From UMGS902 sp045538895 (GTDB taxonomy: Bacteria; Bacillota; Clostridia; Oscillospirales; CAG-272): a stretch of DNA of 24,161 nt. The notes beneath the pieces are model-generated. The model did not search any database and was not told where the DNA came from. It saw nothing but the letters and a program-made list of their open reading frames with translations. Location: positions 1 through 24,161 of the forward strand of contig JAZQEH010000105.1 in the NCBI GenBank assembly GCA_045538895.1, in the 5' to 3' direction. The position numbers were made by a program, and so were the translations under genes. Each line of letters starts with the position of its first letter. The first letter of the stretch is position 1. This document shows positions 13,441-23,200 of the stretch, piece by piece.

Positions 13441-15855
13441 ATGAAAAAAATTCTGTTTTTGCTTGTTTTTACTTTATGCCTTTGTATCTATACTATGGCT
13501 GTTGTACCTGCAGATGATGGCTACGTATATTTTAGATATGGAGATACAGACGGCAACGGTGTATACGATTTGAAAGATGCGTTGTCAATTCTTAGTGCAA
13601 TTGTAAATAAAAAGAGCGACATGTCTACTGATGCAAATAACGATGGGAGGGTAAATCTTTTGGACGTTATTAAAATAATGAAAGTATCTGTTGGTGTATC
13701 TGAACCTATCAAAAGTATAGATACAAATTATTTGCCAGACAAGCATTTGCAAAACTTTGCTAAAGACGAAGTTGTGCTTTGTGTAGGTGATGCCCAATCT
13801 GTATATAGTGCTGAATATACTGATGGAGGGGTTACTGTAACCGTCAATGTGAATATAGGTACATTATCCAAAGAAGATTATATAGGCATAAATTTACAGA
13901 GTGTCAACAGTATTATGGAAGCGGATAGACGTTTGGTTCGTTTTATTTGCTACGGTGACGGTAATTATTCTTTAAAACGTCATCTTTACAGTGAGGGGGC
14001 ATTAACTGCCGAAACCGTGGATAATGCAACTGCTGAAAATGAGAATTTTTATTACACTTTTGCAAAAAGCGATGACGGCTATACCTTGACCGTTTTCGCA
14101 AGCTATGAGTTTTTGCATTCGACCGAGGAACGCTCATACGGCGAGGTAAGGCTTTTGCCAATGATGAAAAATGACGGTGTTGCAATAACTTATAATGAAC
14201 TTGGCGCATATTATGCAAATCCCGAAACATGGCTTGTGCTCAATAACAAAAACATGCTTGTGCGTAATGATTTCGGAAAAACAAGTTTTGCCGACGGAAT
14301 CTTAGCAGACAGCAAATATAAAAATCTTGAGTTTCTTGACAATCTTGCAACTATTGTGCCTACAAAGCGCACGTTAAAGAACGCTGCGGTTGGAGCACCT
14401 CTTTTTACCGACCGTGCATATTCTTTAGAGGAGCATTTCTTTCCAAGCGAGCTTGTCGGAACCGCTTATTTGTATGCACCGATAACAGGAAGCATAGTTG
14501 ATGTTACCGAGGCAGGCTATGTTGTACTTGCGGTAGCGGAAATCTCTATTTATGATACTCGTAATGAAAAGGTAATAGCCGCAGGCTTTGAGCCACTCAT
14601 GATGGCGGCAGGCTCACCTATGAATAATGCATCATACAGAAATTGTGCAGACCTTGTTAACTGGTATGTCAAGTATTGCGAGGTTGGCGAGAGCATTAAC
14701 TTTGGTAAATGGACAATTCCTTTCGCCAAGGGTGAAACAGGTACTTTCCCATGGGAGACAACTTCTGCATCGCTGCTTTTCTCTCCAAGCGATAGCTATT
14801 ATGCACTTTCCGAACGTAACTGGCAAGGATGCCCCACTGTTGCTGTGACAAATGGCGGTAGACTCTTTGCAGGCTGGGTAACAGGCGGCACAGGGGAGCC
14901 CCGTGTAGAAAACTATGATGTTATGACTTGTAGCGACGACGGCGGCAAGACCTGGACCGAAATCGGTGTAATCGACACATACAAGAATGGCGATGTAAAC
15001 AAGGTTTCAAAAGCAAACGATGTGCAGATGTGGCTTGATTCCGAGACAAATGTGCTATATGTTTTCTATGAACTGAGCGGCATGCAGTCGAACTTTGAGA
15101 AGAATAGTTCTGTGTGGGTGTTTACTATTGATAATCCTGATGACCCCATGTCCGAATGGAATGTTTCGGAGCATTGGTATTGTTTTCCCGGGCTGCTTCG
15201 TAACAATATCACCGTTCTCTCAGATGGCACATGGCTTGCCGCACCCAACAATTACATGGATGGCAGATTTACAACTGTTTATGCGTCGATCGACAAGGGT
15301 GCAACTTGGGCACTTCGTGGCAAGGCATATATCCCTCAGGCACTCAACTTTGACGAAACCGTTGTTACTGAACTTAGTGACGGCTCACTTTGGATGACCG
15401 TGCGTACTGCACGGGGAGCGATTTATCAGTCATTCTCGTTTGACAAGGGTATAACATGGACACTCGGCGTTGCAAGCGAATTCTCAAATCCTTCTTCCCG
15501 TTTTCAGTTCTTCCGCACAAAGAGCGGAGCACTCTGTGCTATTTGGAACGATTCTCCCTCTGCAAGAGTCGATCTTAAGGCGGCACTTTCCTATGATGAC
15601 GGAAAGACGTGGACAGAACCGCTTATGATTTATGCACCAAAAAATTCTTATCCCGATTTCAGTATTGCAAATGACGGAACTATTCATATTGTGTTTGACA
15701 GTGGTCGATACAAAAGCTCAAATTCATGGGTGAATGAAGACGGCAAGACTTGTTGGGGAGCAATATTCCATGTTGCACTCACCGAAGAGCAGATTGCAAA
15801 GGGCGGCTTACTTGTGGGTGAAAAACTAAATACTGTTTCTATATGTGTTGATTGA
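13441..15855 (+). CDS. Secreted sialidase-like protein with N-terminal dockerin (paralogue 1)
   Basis: 804 residues. Signal peptide (about 1-24) is followed immediately by a dockerin at 34-82 with two intact loops (DTDGNGVYDLKD, DANNDGRVNLLD). A CBM9-like beta module follows (about 95-280), then a beta-sandwich (about 310-430) and a sialidase-like propeller (about 460-795) with Asp boxes at 498 (SDDGGKTW), 616 (SIDKGATW), 666 (SFDKGITW) and 717 (SYDDGKTW). The position where sialidases carry the RIP arginine reads GCP, so true sialidase activity is uncertain; cleavage of another acidic or neutral glycan is possible. AAGGAG (13427-13432) overlaps the upstream stop codon, so it is in one operon with the kinase-aldolase gene. 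The dockerin would dock it to a cell-surface or complex cohesin. Confidence 0.88.
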   Translation: MKKILFLLVFTLCLCIYTMAVVPADDGYVYFRYGDTDGNGVYDLKDALSILSAIVNKKSDMSTDANNDGRVNLLDVIKIMKVSVGVSEPIKSIDTNYLPDKHLQNFAKDEVVLCVGDAQSVYSAEYTDGGVTVTVNVNIGTLSKEDYIGINLQSVNSIMEADRRLVRFICYGDGNYSLKRHLYSEGALTAETVDNATAENENFYYTFAKSDDGYTLTVFASYEFLHSTEERSYGEVRLLPMMKNDGVAITYNELGAYYANPETWLVLNNKNMLVRNDFGKTSFADGILADSKYKNLEFLDNLATIVPTKRTLKNAAVGAPLFTDRAYSLEEHFFPSELVGTAYLYAPITGSIVDVTEAGYVVLAVAEISIYDTRNEKVIAAGFEPLMMAAGSPMNNASYRNCADLVNWYVKYCEVGESINFGKWTIPFAKGETGTFPWETTSASLLFSPSDSYYALSERNWQGCPTVAVTNGGRLFAGWVTGGTGEPRVENYDVMTCSDDGGKTWTEIGVIDTYKNGDVNKVSKANDVQMWLDSETNVLYVFYELSGMQSNFEKNSSVWVFTIDNPDDPMSEWNVSEHWYCFPGLLRNNITVLSDGTWLAAPNNYMDGRFTTVYASIDKGATWALRGKAYIPQALNFDETVVTELSDGSLWMTVRTARGAIYQSFSFDKGITWTLGVASEFSNPSSRFQFFRTKSGALCAIWNDSPSARVDLKAALSYDDGKTWTEPLMIYAPKNSYPDFSIANDGTIHIVFDSGRYKSSNSWVNEDGKTCWGAIFHVALTEEQIAKGGLLVGEKLNTVSICVD

Positions 15856-15973
15856 TAACAAAGAATGTTCTGGAAAACGATTAACTTATTTTATCCTTAT
15901 CATTCTGCCTTGTTCACAAAACCGCCACACAATTTTGTATTTTGATATAGAATTAGACTAAAGGAGAAGACGT

Positions 15974-18487
15974 ATGAAAAGAATAGTTTTAAGACTTGCA
16001 ATATTTGTGTTTGCAGTAATGCTTGCGTTTAGCACTTCTGCACTTACTCTTGCTGACAAAGATGCCGACTATTACTATTACTCACTTGCGGGTGACATGG
16101 ATGAAAACGGTGTACATAGCGTAAAAGACGTTATCATGTTGGCACGGGAATTGTTAAACGGCGGAGACAACACTTTAGCAGATACAAACTGTGACGGCAG
16201 TGTCAATCTGCTTGACGTGGTTTATGCCGCGAGAACGGTAATCGGTACTTATGAGGTGGAAAAAGTGATCGACACAAGATATTTAAAGACATCTTATATT
16301 GAAAACTTCTATGCAGAGAGCATAAAGTTTTCGGCAGGCAATGCCACTTCTGAGTGGTTTGCAAAGTATTTGGACGACGGCGTTGAAGTGACAGTAAACG
16401 TGACGGACAAAGATTTGTACTGCACGGAAAGTATGGATAAAAGCGATACCGTATTTTTCTATATTCAACCTGTAAATTCCATTATCTTTGCGGATAGATA
16501 TGCACTTCGTGTACGTTGTAGTGCTAACGGAGCAGTTGAGGTAAAGCGTTGGAAAGGCTCAAGCGATTCGTTTGTAACCGAAACTCCCGGGGCAGATGCA
16601 AATTTTTCACATTCTTTTGCACTTACCGATGACGGTTGGACGGTAACTGTTAAAATCGGATACGATTACTTCGGACTTGAAAAGGAATGGTCATACGGTA
16701 AAGTACGCTTATTCCCCGTAGTTAATGACGCAACTGCAAGCGGCACAACGCAGGTGCTTTACTCGGACGTTGATGTTAATATGCAGCGTTACAGATGCGA
16801 TACTTATTTTGTAATAAGCTCGGCTGAAAACGGCGGATTTGTCCGCAAGGATTTTGACAAGCTCAGTTTTGCGGAAGATGTTCTTCAGGGTAGTGAGTTT
16901 GCAGGGCTTGAATTTTTGGACAATCTTGCAACTATTGAGTCGGGTGAAAGCGGCACGGTAATTCGCATGGCTAAGGTGGGTGCATCGCTTTTCTCCAACC
17001 GCACTTACGGTGCAGAGGAGCGTGGACTTCCCACAGAACTTGTTGGCAAAGCATTCGGTTGCGGTTCTATCGCAGGTTCAAAAGTAAAGGTTACAAATGC
17101 GGGATATGTAGTGCTTCAGGCTGGACATTTGACCGCTTATGACAACCTCAATAAAAACATTGAAGACGCAGGATGGACTTTGCTTGTAAAGGCTGCCTAT
17201 ACTCCGTATAATACGGCAACCCGTGCGGGAACCGATTGTGTGCCGGACCTTGCAAACTGGTATGTAAAATACTGCGAGGCTGGCGAGGAAATCGATTTTG
17301 GCAAGTGGGCGATCGCTTATGCCGAGGGAGAAACAACTCCTTTTGATTGGGAGAGCCGCGCGGCGTATACTATTCTTGATTCAAAGGCGGTATATGAGTG
17401 GAAAGCGGCTCCCGAAAACACGGTGCTCCTTGATTCTTCGGTTAATAACTACTATTTGTTAGAGAGCAGAACCTGGCACGGTTGTCCTTCCGTTGCGGCA
17501 ATCGACGGCGGAAAGGTATTTTCTGCATGGACCACGGGCGGCAAAGTCGAGGGACGAGCTGAAAATTATGCGGTGCTTGCCTTTAGCGATGATAACGGCA
17601 AAACGTGGACAGAGTATGCATACCTCAACAGTGAAGAAGTAGGAGACTTAGCAAAGACCACAGCGGTTTGTGATATGCAGCTTTGGTTTGACCGCGAAGC
17701 AAATACCCTTCATTGCTTCTATATCATGAGCAGTACGCTTACTTCTTTTGAAAAGAGCAGTGCAGTATGGACGTTTACAATTTCAAATGTTAACGAAGAT
17801 TTCTCAAAGTGGGAGTTCTCGCCCCATCGCTATCTCTTCCCGGGACTTCTTCGCAATAATATTCTCGTGCTTTCCGACGGAACTTGGCTTGCTTCTCCCA
17901 ATGATTATATGGATGAACGCTTTACCGTAGTTTATGCTTCAACCGACAAGGGTGAAACATGGTCGCTTCGCGGCAAGGCATATATTCCGAGAGCTTATAA
18001 CTACGACGAAACCAATATGGTTGAGATGAAGGACGGTTCAATCTGGCTTACCGTGCGCAACTCTACCGGAAATCCTCTCCAGTCATTTTCACTTGACGGT
18101 GGCTATACATGGACATTGTCAAGTCTTACAGATTACTATACCGGACAAACCAGATTTAATTATACCCGACTTGCAAGCGGAGCGATTCTCCGTGTATCCA
18201 ATGCCGGAAAGGAGCGTACTGTGATGAGCGCATATCTCTCCTATGATGAGGGTATTACTTGGCCTTATTCGGTAACACTTTGCGAAGAATATTCCACATA
18301 TCCCGATGTTGCCCTTGTTACAGTAAACGGTGAAGAGCAGATTCACGTAATATTCGACCGTGACCGTTACGGCCTTGGCAAAGTATACCACACCGTTTTC
18401 ACCGAAGAGTATCTCAAGGAAAATAACGGAAAAGTCTTTACCCCCGATTCCGACTTTACCACGGTAGCGAAAATTGTACAGAAGTAA
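15974..18487 (+). CDS. Secreted sialidase-like protein with N-terminal dockerin (paralogue 2)
   Basis: 837 residues, with the same domain order as the gene at 13441: signal peptide (about 1-27), dockerin at 40-90 (DMDENGVHSVKD, DTNCDGSVNLLD), CBM9-like module, beta-sandwich, and propeller with Asp boxes at 538 (SDDNGKTW), 656 (STDKGETW), 706 (SLDGGYTW) and 756 (SYDEGITW). Shared landmarks such as VNWYVKYCE/ANWYVKYCE, FPGLLRNNI and WHGCPSVAA/WQGCPTVAV show a tandem duplication followed by divergence; the loop inserting at about 440-480 makes this copy longer. Again GCP replaces the sialidase RIP. AAGGAG (15961-15966) lies 7 nt before ATG. The 118-bp gap upstream shows neither a clear terminator nor a clear promoter, so read-through is likely. 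Confidence 0.88.
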   Translation: MKRIVLRLAIFVFAVMLAFSTSALTLADKDADYYYYSLAGDMDENGVHSVKDVIMLARELLNGGDNTLADTNCDGSVNLLDVVYAARTVIGTYEVEKVIDTRYLKTSYIENFYAESIKFSAGNATSEWFAKYLDDGVEVTVNVTDKDLYCTESMDKSDTVFFYIQPVNSIIFADRYALRVRCSANGAVEVKRWKGSSDSFVTETPGADANFSHSFALTDDGWTVTVKIGYDYFGLEKEWSYGKVRLFPVVNDATASGTTQVLYSDVDVNMQRYRCDTYFVISSAENGGFVRKDFDKLSFAEDVLQGSEFAGLEFLDNLATIESGESGTVIRMAKVGASLFSNRTYGAEERGLPTELVGKAFGCGSIAGSKVKVTNAGYVVLQAGHLTAYDNLNKNIEDAGWTLLVKAAYTPYNTATRAGTDCVPDLANWYVKYCEAGEEIDFGKWAIAYAEGETTPFDWESRAAYTILDSKAVYEWKAAPENTVLLDSSVNNYYLLESRTWHGCPSVAAIDGGKVFSAWTTGGKVEGRAENYAVLAFSDDNGKTWTEYAYLNSEEVGDLAKTTAVCDMQLWFDREANTLHCFYIMSSTLTSFEKSSAVWTFTISNVNEDFSKWEFSPHRYLFPGLLRNNILVLSDGTWLASPNDYMDERFTVVYASTDKGETWSLRGKAYIPRAYNYDETNMVEMKDGSIWLTVRNSTGNPLQSFSLDGGYTWTLSSLTDYYTGQTRFNYTRLASGAILRVSNAGKERTVMSAYLSYDEGITWPYSVTLCEEYSTYPDVALVTVNGEEQIHVIFDRDRYGLGKVYHTVFTEEYLKENNGKVFTPDSDFTTVAKIVQK

Positions 18488-18498
18488 TTTCAAAATAT

Positions 18499-18503
18499 GG
18501 AGA
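18499..18503 (+). promoter_or_regulatory. Ribosome binding site fixing the start at 18512
   Basis: GGAGA lies 8 nt before ATG 18512, where a clean signal peptide begins. The in-frame ATG at 18497 overlaps this site and is less likely. Confidence 0.75.
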
Positions 18504-18511
18504 AACGTATT

Positions 18512-20269
18512 ATGAAAAGAATTTTTTGTGTTTTATTTTGCATAGTGACGGCGATTTCGCTTGTCAATATTGCACTTGCGGCAGAAGACGGATATATGAT
18601 GTTTCAGCCGTACGGCATATATAAAACCGAGGCACCGCTTGACATAGTTCCCATAACTTACGAGGCGTGGGTACGTGTTCCCGAGGGCAGAACAGGTACT
18701 TCGGGTGTAGTTATCAGTAATGCCAACAGTTATTACAACAACTCTTTCCAAATACATATTTATGAAGACGGCGCACCGGCTATAAAGTTTGTAAACAAAG
18801 TGCCCGACGGTCCTAAGTTTTCGTATAAATCGTATACGTTCTCAAATTCTGCGGTAAATACGGGAGAGTGGACACACGTTGCCATTGTTGCTGATACCTC
18901 TGCCGAAAAAATTTCGTGCTATATTAACGGAGAACTTTCGGAGACAAAGACATTTAGCTTTGTTCCCGAACTTTCTCCCTTGCCGCTCGTACTCGGCGGT
19001 GTAAATCTCAGCGGAAACAGCGATTTTTACAAAGGTCAGCTTCGCTCTGTCGCTCTTTATGCAGACGCCCGTACCGAAGACGAGATTAAGGCAGATATGA
19101 CGAAAGCGGATGTAAACGATGCAAACCTTTTGGCGTACTATGACTTAACCGATGCAACTTTCGGTGATGTCAAGGTTGCGGATGCCGCAGGCAAGAACGA
19201 TATGCTCTATATCGACTATGATGAGTTTTGGCAGGATAACGTTGATGCGGTAACCGACTTTGCGTATTCCTTTGCAATCATCGGCGACCAACAGAAGGTG
19301 GTTAATAATTATCCCGATGATCTGCATTATATGTATGACTGGATTTTAGCAAATAAGGATACGAAAAGAATTGAATACGTTGTAGCGCTTGGTGATATCA
19401 CGGACGATTATGACGAAGCGGCTGAATTTACGCTTGTAAAAGAGCAGTTTAACCGTCTTTCGGGCAAAATTCCGTATGCGGTTGTGCGAGGCAATCACGA
19501 TTACAGCGATCCGTATAATCAGTATATGGGCTATGACGGATACACTTCGGATGTCGTTGGCAGATATGAGGAAGGCAAACTCGACAATCATTATAAAACC
19601 GCAAAAATCGGAAATACCGACTATCTTTTCCTTATGCTTGACTTTGGTATGAGTGACGAGGTGATTGAATGGGCGAGTCAGGTTGTCGAATCGCACCCGA
19701 ATCACAAGGTGATTATGGTTACGCACTCCTATATGCACGAGGACGGTACGCTTACCGATGCCGGGGACTACGTGGCTCCTACAACGAGATCCCAATACAA
19801 TGACGGCATTGACATGTGGGAAAAGTTTGTACGCAAGTACGAGAATATTTTGATGGTTCTTTGCGGACACATCGAGTCGGATGAGATTCTTGTAAGAAAG
19901 AGCGTGGGCGATCACGGCAACGTGGTTACACAGGTTCTTATTAATCCTCAGGGAATTGATATTTGCATTCCTACGGGTATGGTTGCGATGTTTTATTTTA
20001 ACGAAGAGGGCAATATCATAACAACAGATTGGTATTCTACAATTCAAAATCAGTATTATTTGCCAAAGGTTAACCGTTTCACTATGTATGTTGGCGAAAG
20101 AAGCGGTGATGCAAACGGCGACGGAAACATAACCGTAGCGGATGCAATTACGGCACTTGGCGGCGTATTCGGAAATAACGAATGCAAAAACGCAGATGTT
20201 GACGGCGACGGCAAAATCACTTTGCAGGATGCATTTAACATTATGCGTATGGCGGTGAAAGGAGAATGA
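18512..20269 (+). CDS. Secreted LamG / metallophosphoesterase / dockerin protein
   Basis: 585 residues. Signal peptide about 1-23 (cut after ALA). Residues about 25-210 are a LamG/concanavalin-like lectin domain (EWTHVAIVAD, CYINGE, GQLRSVALYADARTEDEI). Residues about 250-520 are a calcineurin-like phosphoesterase with metal motifs GDQQ (D259), GDITDD (D295), GNHD (N328, H329, D330), THSYMH (H405) and CGHIE (H453). Compared with the classic set, D-x-H reads DQQ and GHxH reads GHIE; related secreted families do carry a Q at the first site. A complete dockerin (about 529-585; DANGDGNITVAD, DVDGDGKITLQD) ends the protein. It probably removes phosphate or a phosphodiester from a glycan or lipid outside the cell. 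The upstream stop is 24 bp before this start, in the same unit as the sialidase-like genes. Confidence 0.9.
   Translation: MKRIFCVLFCIVTAISLVNIALAAEDGYMMFQPYGIYKTEAPLDIVPITYEAWVRVPEGRTGTSGVVISNANSYYNNSFQIHIYEDGAPAIKFVNKVPDGPKFSYKSYTFSNSAVNTGEWTHVAIVADTSAEKISCYINGELSETKTFSFVPELSPLPLVLGGVNLSGNSDFYKGQLRSVALYADARTEDEIKADMTKADVNDANLLAYYDLTDATFGDVKVADAAGKNDMLYIDYDEFWQDNVDAVTDFAYSFAIIGDQQKVVNNYPDDLHYMYDWILANKDTKRIEYVVALGDITDDYDEAAEFTLVKEQFNRLSGKIPYAVVRGNHDYSDPYNQYMGYDGYTSDVVGRYEEGKLDNHYKTAKIGNTDYLFLMLDFGMSDEVIEWASQVVESHPNHKVIMVTHSYMHEDGTLTDAGDYVAPTTRSQYNDGIDMWEKFVRKYENILMVLCGHIESDEILVRKSVGDHGNVVTQVLINPQGIDICIPTGMVAMFYFNEEGNIITTDWYSTIQNQYYLPKVNRFTMYVGERSGDANGDGNITVADAITALGGVFGNNECKNADVDGDGKITLQDAFNIMRMAVKGE
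20260..20264 (+). promoter_or_regulatory. Ribosome binding site for the last gene
   Basis: AGGAG lies inside the end of the phosphoesterase gene, 7 nt before GTG 20272. An in-frame ATG at 20266 overlaps the upstream stop as ATGA but would leave only 1 nt of spacing, so GTG is preferred. Confidence 0.65.
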
Positions 20270-20271
20270 CG

Positions 20272-23200
20272 GTGAGAAGAATAATTACCATACTTATTTT
20301 AGTTTTGTCGCTTTCGCTTTTCGCAAGTGCGGCAGAAATAACCTCGGCAAACGATATGCTCACGCTTATGAACACTCCTTCGATGTGGGCGGATAGTTAC
20401 ACGCTTACAACCGATATAGACCTTTCCGATGCTACAAACGGACTTTCGCAAACACCTATCGGCACTAAGGAAAATCCGTTTACAGGTAGTTTTGACGGCG
20501 CGGGATATGAGATAAGTAATATAAATATCACGGGAGATGAGCTTGTTGCACTTTTCGGATATATCAAGGGTGCAACCATTACAGATGTCACGATAAGCGG
20601 CACCGTAACTGCAACGGGCGATTATTCGGGCGGTCTTGTTGCGTATGCTTCGGGCGAAATGTATATTTCAAAATGCCATAACAAATGTAACGTAACGAGT
20701 GCAAAGCGATACGTCGGCGGCATTTGCGGCTATGCAACCGGTTCGGATAATAGCACCACCGAAGCAAAGATGAACATTACCGAATGTATGAATAGCGGTA
20801 CAATCACCTGCCTTGACCCTACACAGAGTGACACGGGCGGTATCGCAGGTTCGATTTACGCTGTGGGAAACGTCAGCAACTGCTTGAACGTTGGTCTTGT
20901 TACAACCGGTGACGTAAGTCTTAGCAAGCCTTATATCGGTGGTATCGTAGGTAAAACGGGCTCTTATGGCAGAGTTACGAATTGCTATAACGTTACAGCG
21001 CCGCAAACGCCTTCTTCTGATACTACGTATACAAGAGCTATTGTTGGCCGCCCAAATGTTAAAAACGGTGCTAACAACTTCTTCAAAGACGGTCTCGGCA
21101 TGAGTGATAAGAATTACGGATCTGCTTATACCACAGCCGATTTTGCCGCTTTGAACGAACACGGTCTTTGGATAAATGCGTCAGAGCCGAGACTTGCGTA
21201 TTTTGCTACCGAAATCTCCTCGGCAGACGATATGCTCACACTTATGAACACACCTTCAATGTGGGCGGATAACTACAAACTCACAACCGATATAGACCTT
21301 TCCGATGCTACAAACGGACTTGCGCAGACACCTATCGGCACCGAGGCAACTCCGTTTACAGGCAATTTTGACGGTGCAGGATATACCATCAGCGGCATTA
21401 ACTTAAGCGGCACAACCGATGTAGGTCTTTTTGGATATATCGGTGGCGGCGGTACTGTAACCGTCAAGAACCTTACCGTCAGCGGTACTGTCAGCGGTAC
21501 GGGCGATAACGTCGGCGGTATTATCGGAAGAGTTTATAAAACAAGTATTACTATTGAAAATTGTACTAACTTTTGTAAAGTAAACGGCGGCGTCGAATAT
21601 GCCGGCGGTATTGTAGGCAGACTTACAATTGGCGAAGAAACTGTACTCATCAGCGAATGTAAAAACGAAGGTGCGATTACTACAGGAAAAAGCTATGCGG
21701 CAGGTATTGCGGGCTTCAGTACCAACACAAGCGGTTCGACCATAATTGAAAAGTGTTTGAACACAGGAACTGTCACCACTACAAACGGTGGCTCGGCAGG
21801 TATCGTTGGCTATTGGCGAGCATATAGCAAGGCCGCTGCTAAAAGCACTGTTCGGGATTGTATGAACACAGGTCGCATTATTTCCGGCACAAGCGGATAC
21901 GCAGGCGGTATCATTGCACGCGGTGAGAGTGAAAATACTGCATATACCGTAACAAGATGTTTCAATACAGGCTCGGTTACTGCAGCTAAAGCAAGTTACG
22001 TGCGTCCTTTGATTGGTAGACCTGCCGCAAATGCGGTCATTTCTGATTGTTATTATACTACTACCGATACGTACACCGCAGACAGTACAAACGGTGCTGA
22101 AATATTTGTGGCAGACGCAACCGTAGCGGTAAACGTTTTGGGACTTGGTGAAAACTTTGTGCTTGCAGACGGATATGTTCCCGAGCTTAAAGTATTCCAC
22201 ACACACGAATATGCGTATATTTCTACAGGTTCGCAGGAGCATAATTATATTTGCTACTGTGGCGACGTTGCACTCACCGAAGCGCATAATTTTGTAGACG
22301 GTGTATGCGACAAATGCGGTGCCTCTGCATATTGCACACATGAAAACGGCGAGTGGAGAGAAATCTCGGTTGCAAACTGTGTTGACCTTGCAAAATATGT
22401 TTGGTACTGTGCTGATTGCAATGCAATTATTGAGGATATAACCAAGAACGGCGAAGCTCCTGATAGCAACAACCATGTTACAGAAAACTATATTTGGAAT
22501 TTCGACGGCGAAAAATATTACTTTGCTTGTACCGCTTGTGCGGCAAGGGTAGAGCAGACAGACGCTCCCACAATCTACGTTTCCGTAAGCGGCAATGATG
22601 CTCTTGACGGCACTACAAAAGAAAAGGCGGTTGCAAGCCTTACCGAAGCGGTTAGCCGTATTGCAAACGTTGGCGGTACTGTGGTAATTTGCGGCAGCTA
22701 CCCGCTCTCCGACACAGAACTTCCCGCATATACAAAGCCGATAACCTTTAAGGGCGATGAGGGATATTATTGCGGCGGTTTCAAACTCTCTCAAAAAACC
22801 GTATTGTCACTTGGTGGCGAAACCGTGTTTGACAACATTTTGTTTGACGGCGGCAGTGATAAATGTATTATCGAGTGTAATTGGAACGACGTGACTTTCG
22901 GCAAAGTAGAAGTAATAAACAATGCCCGTATTTATATTATTCTCGGTACGTATAATAACACCGAGAGTGATGATACCGAGAAAGAAGCAACCGTTACAAT
23001 TACCGAGGGCGCAACGCTTTCCTATAACGTAAAAGGCAAGCTTTCAAGCGAGTGGTTCTATTCTCGCATTTATCTTGGTGATATTTTTGGTGCAGACGGT
23101 ATTTCGGTTGCCAACAAGACTGCTACCTTGAATGCAACAAATGCGGACATCAGTGTGATTTATACAATGTCCACCTCCTCAAATTACAAGAATAATCCTG

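Noticed and set aside
15856..15973. Promoter or terminator between the two sialidase-like genes
   Set aside because: TATAGA/TAGAAT near 15946-15953 has no -35 at a usable distance, and no GC-rich hairpin with a T tract is present.
19346..20047. 233-residue minus-strand open frame
   Set aside because: It is antisense to the phosphoesterase domain, whose metal motifs prove the plus-strand frame.
21403..22794. 463-residue cysteine-rich open frame on the minus strand
   Set aside because: It lies wholly opposite the large GLUG-like gene, has no ribosome site or known domain, and its composition is that of an antisense shadow.
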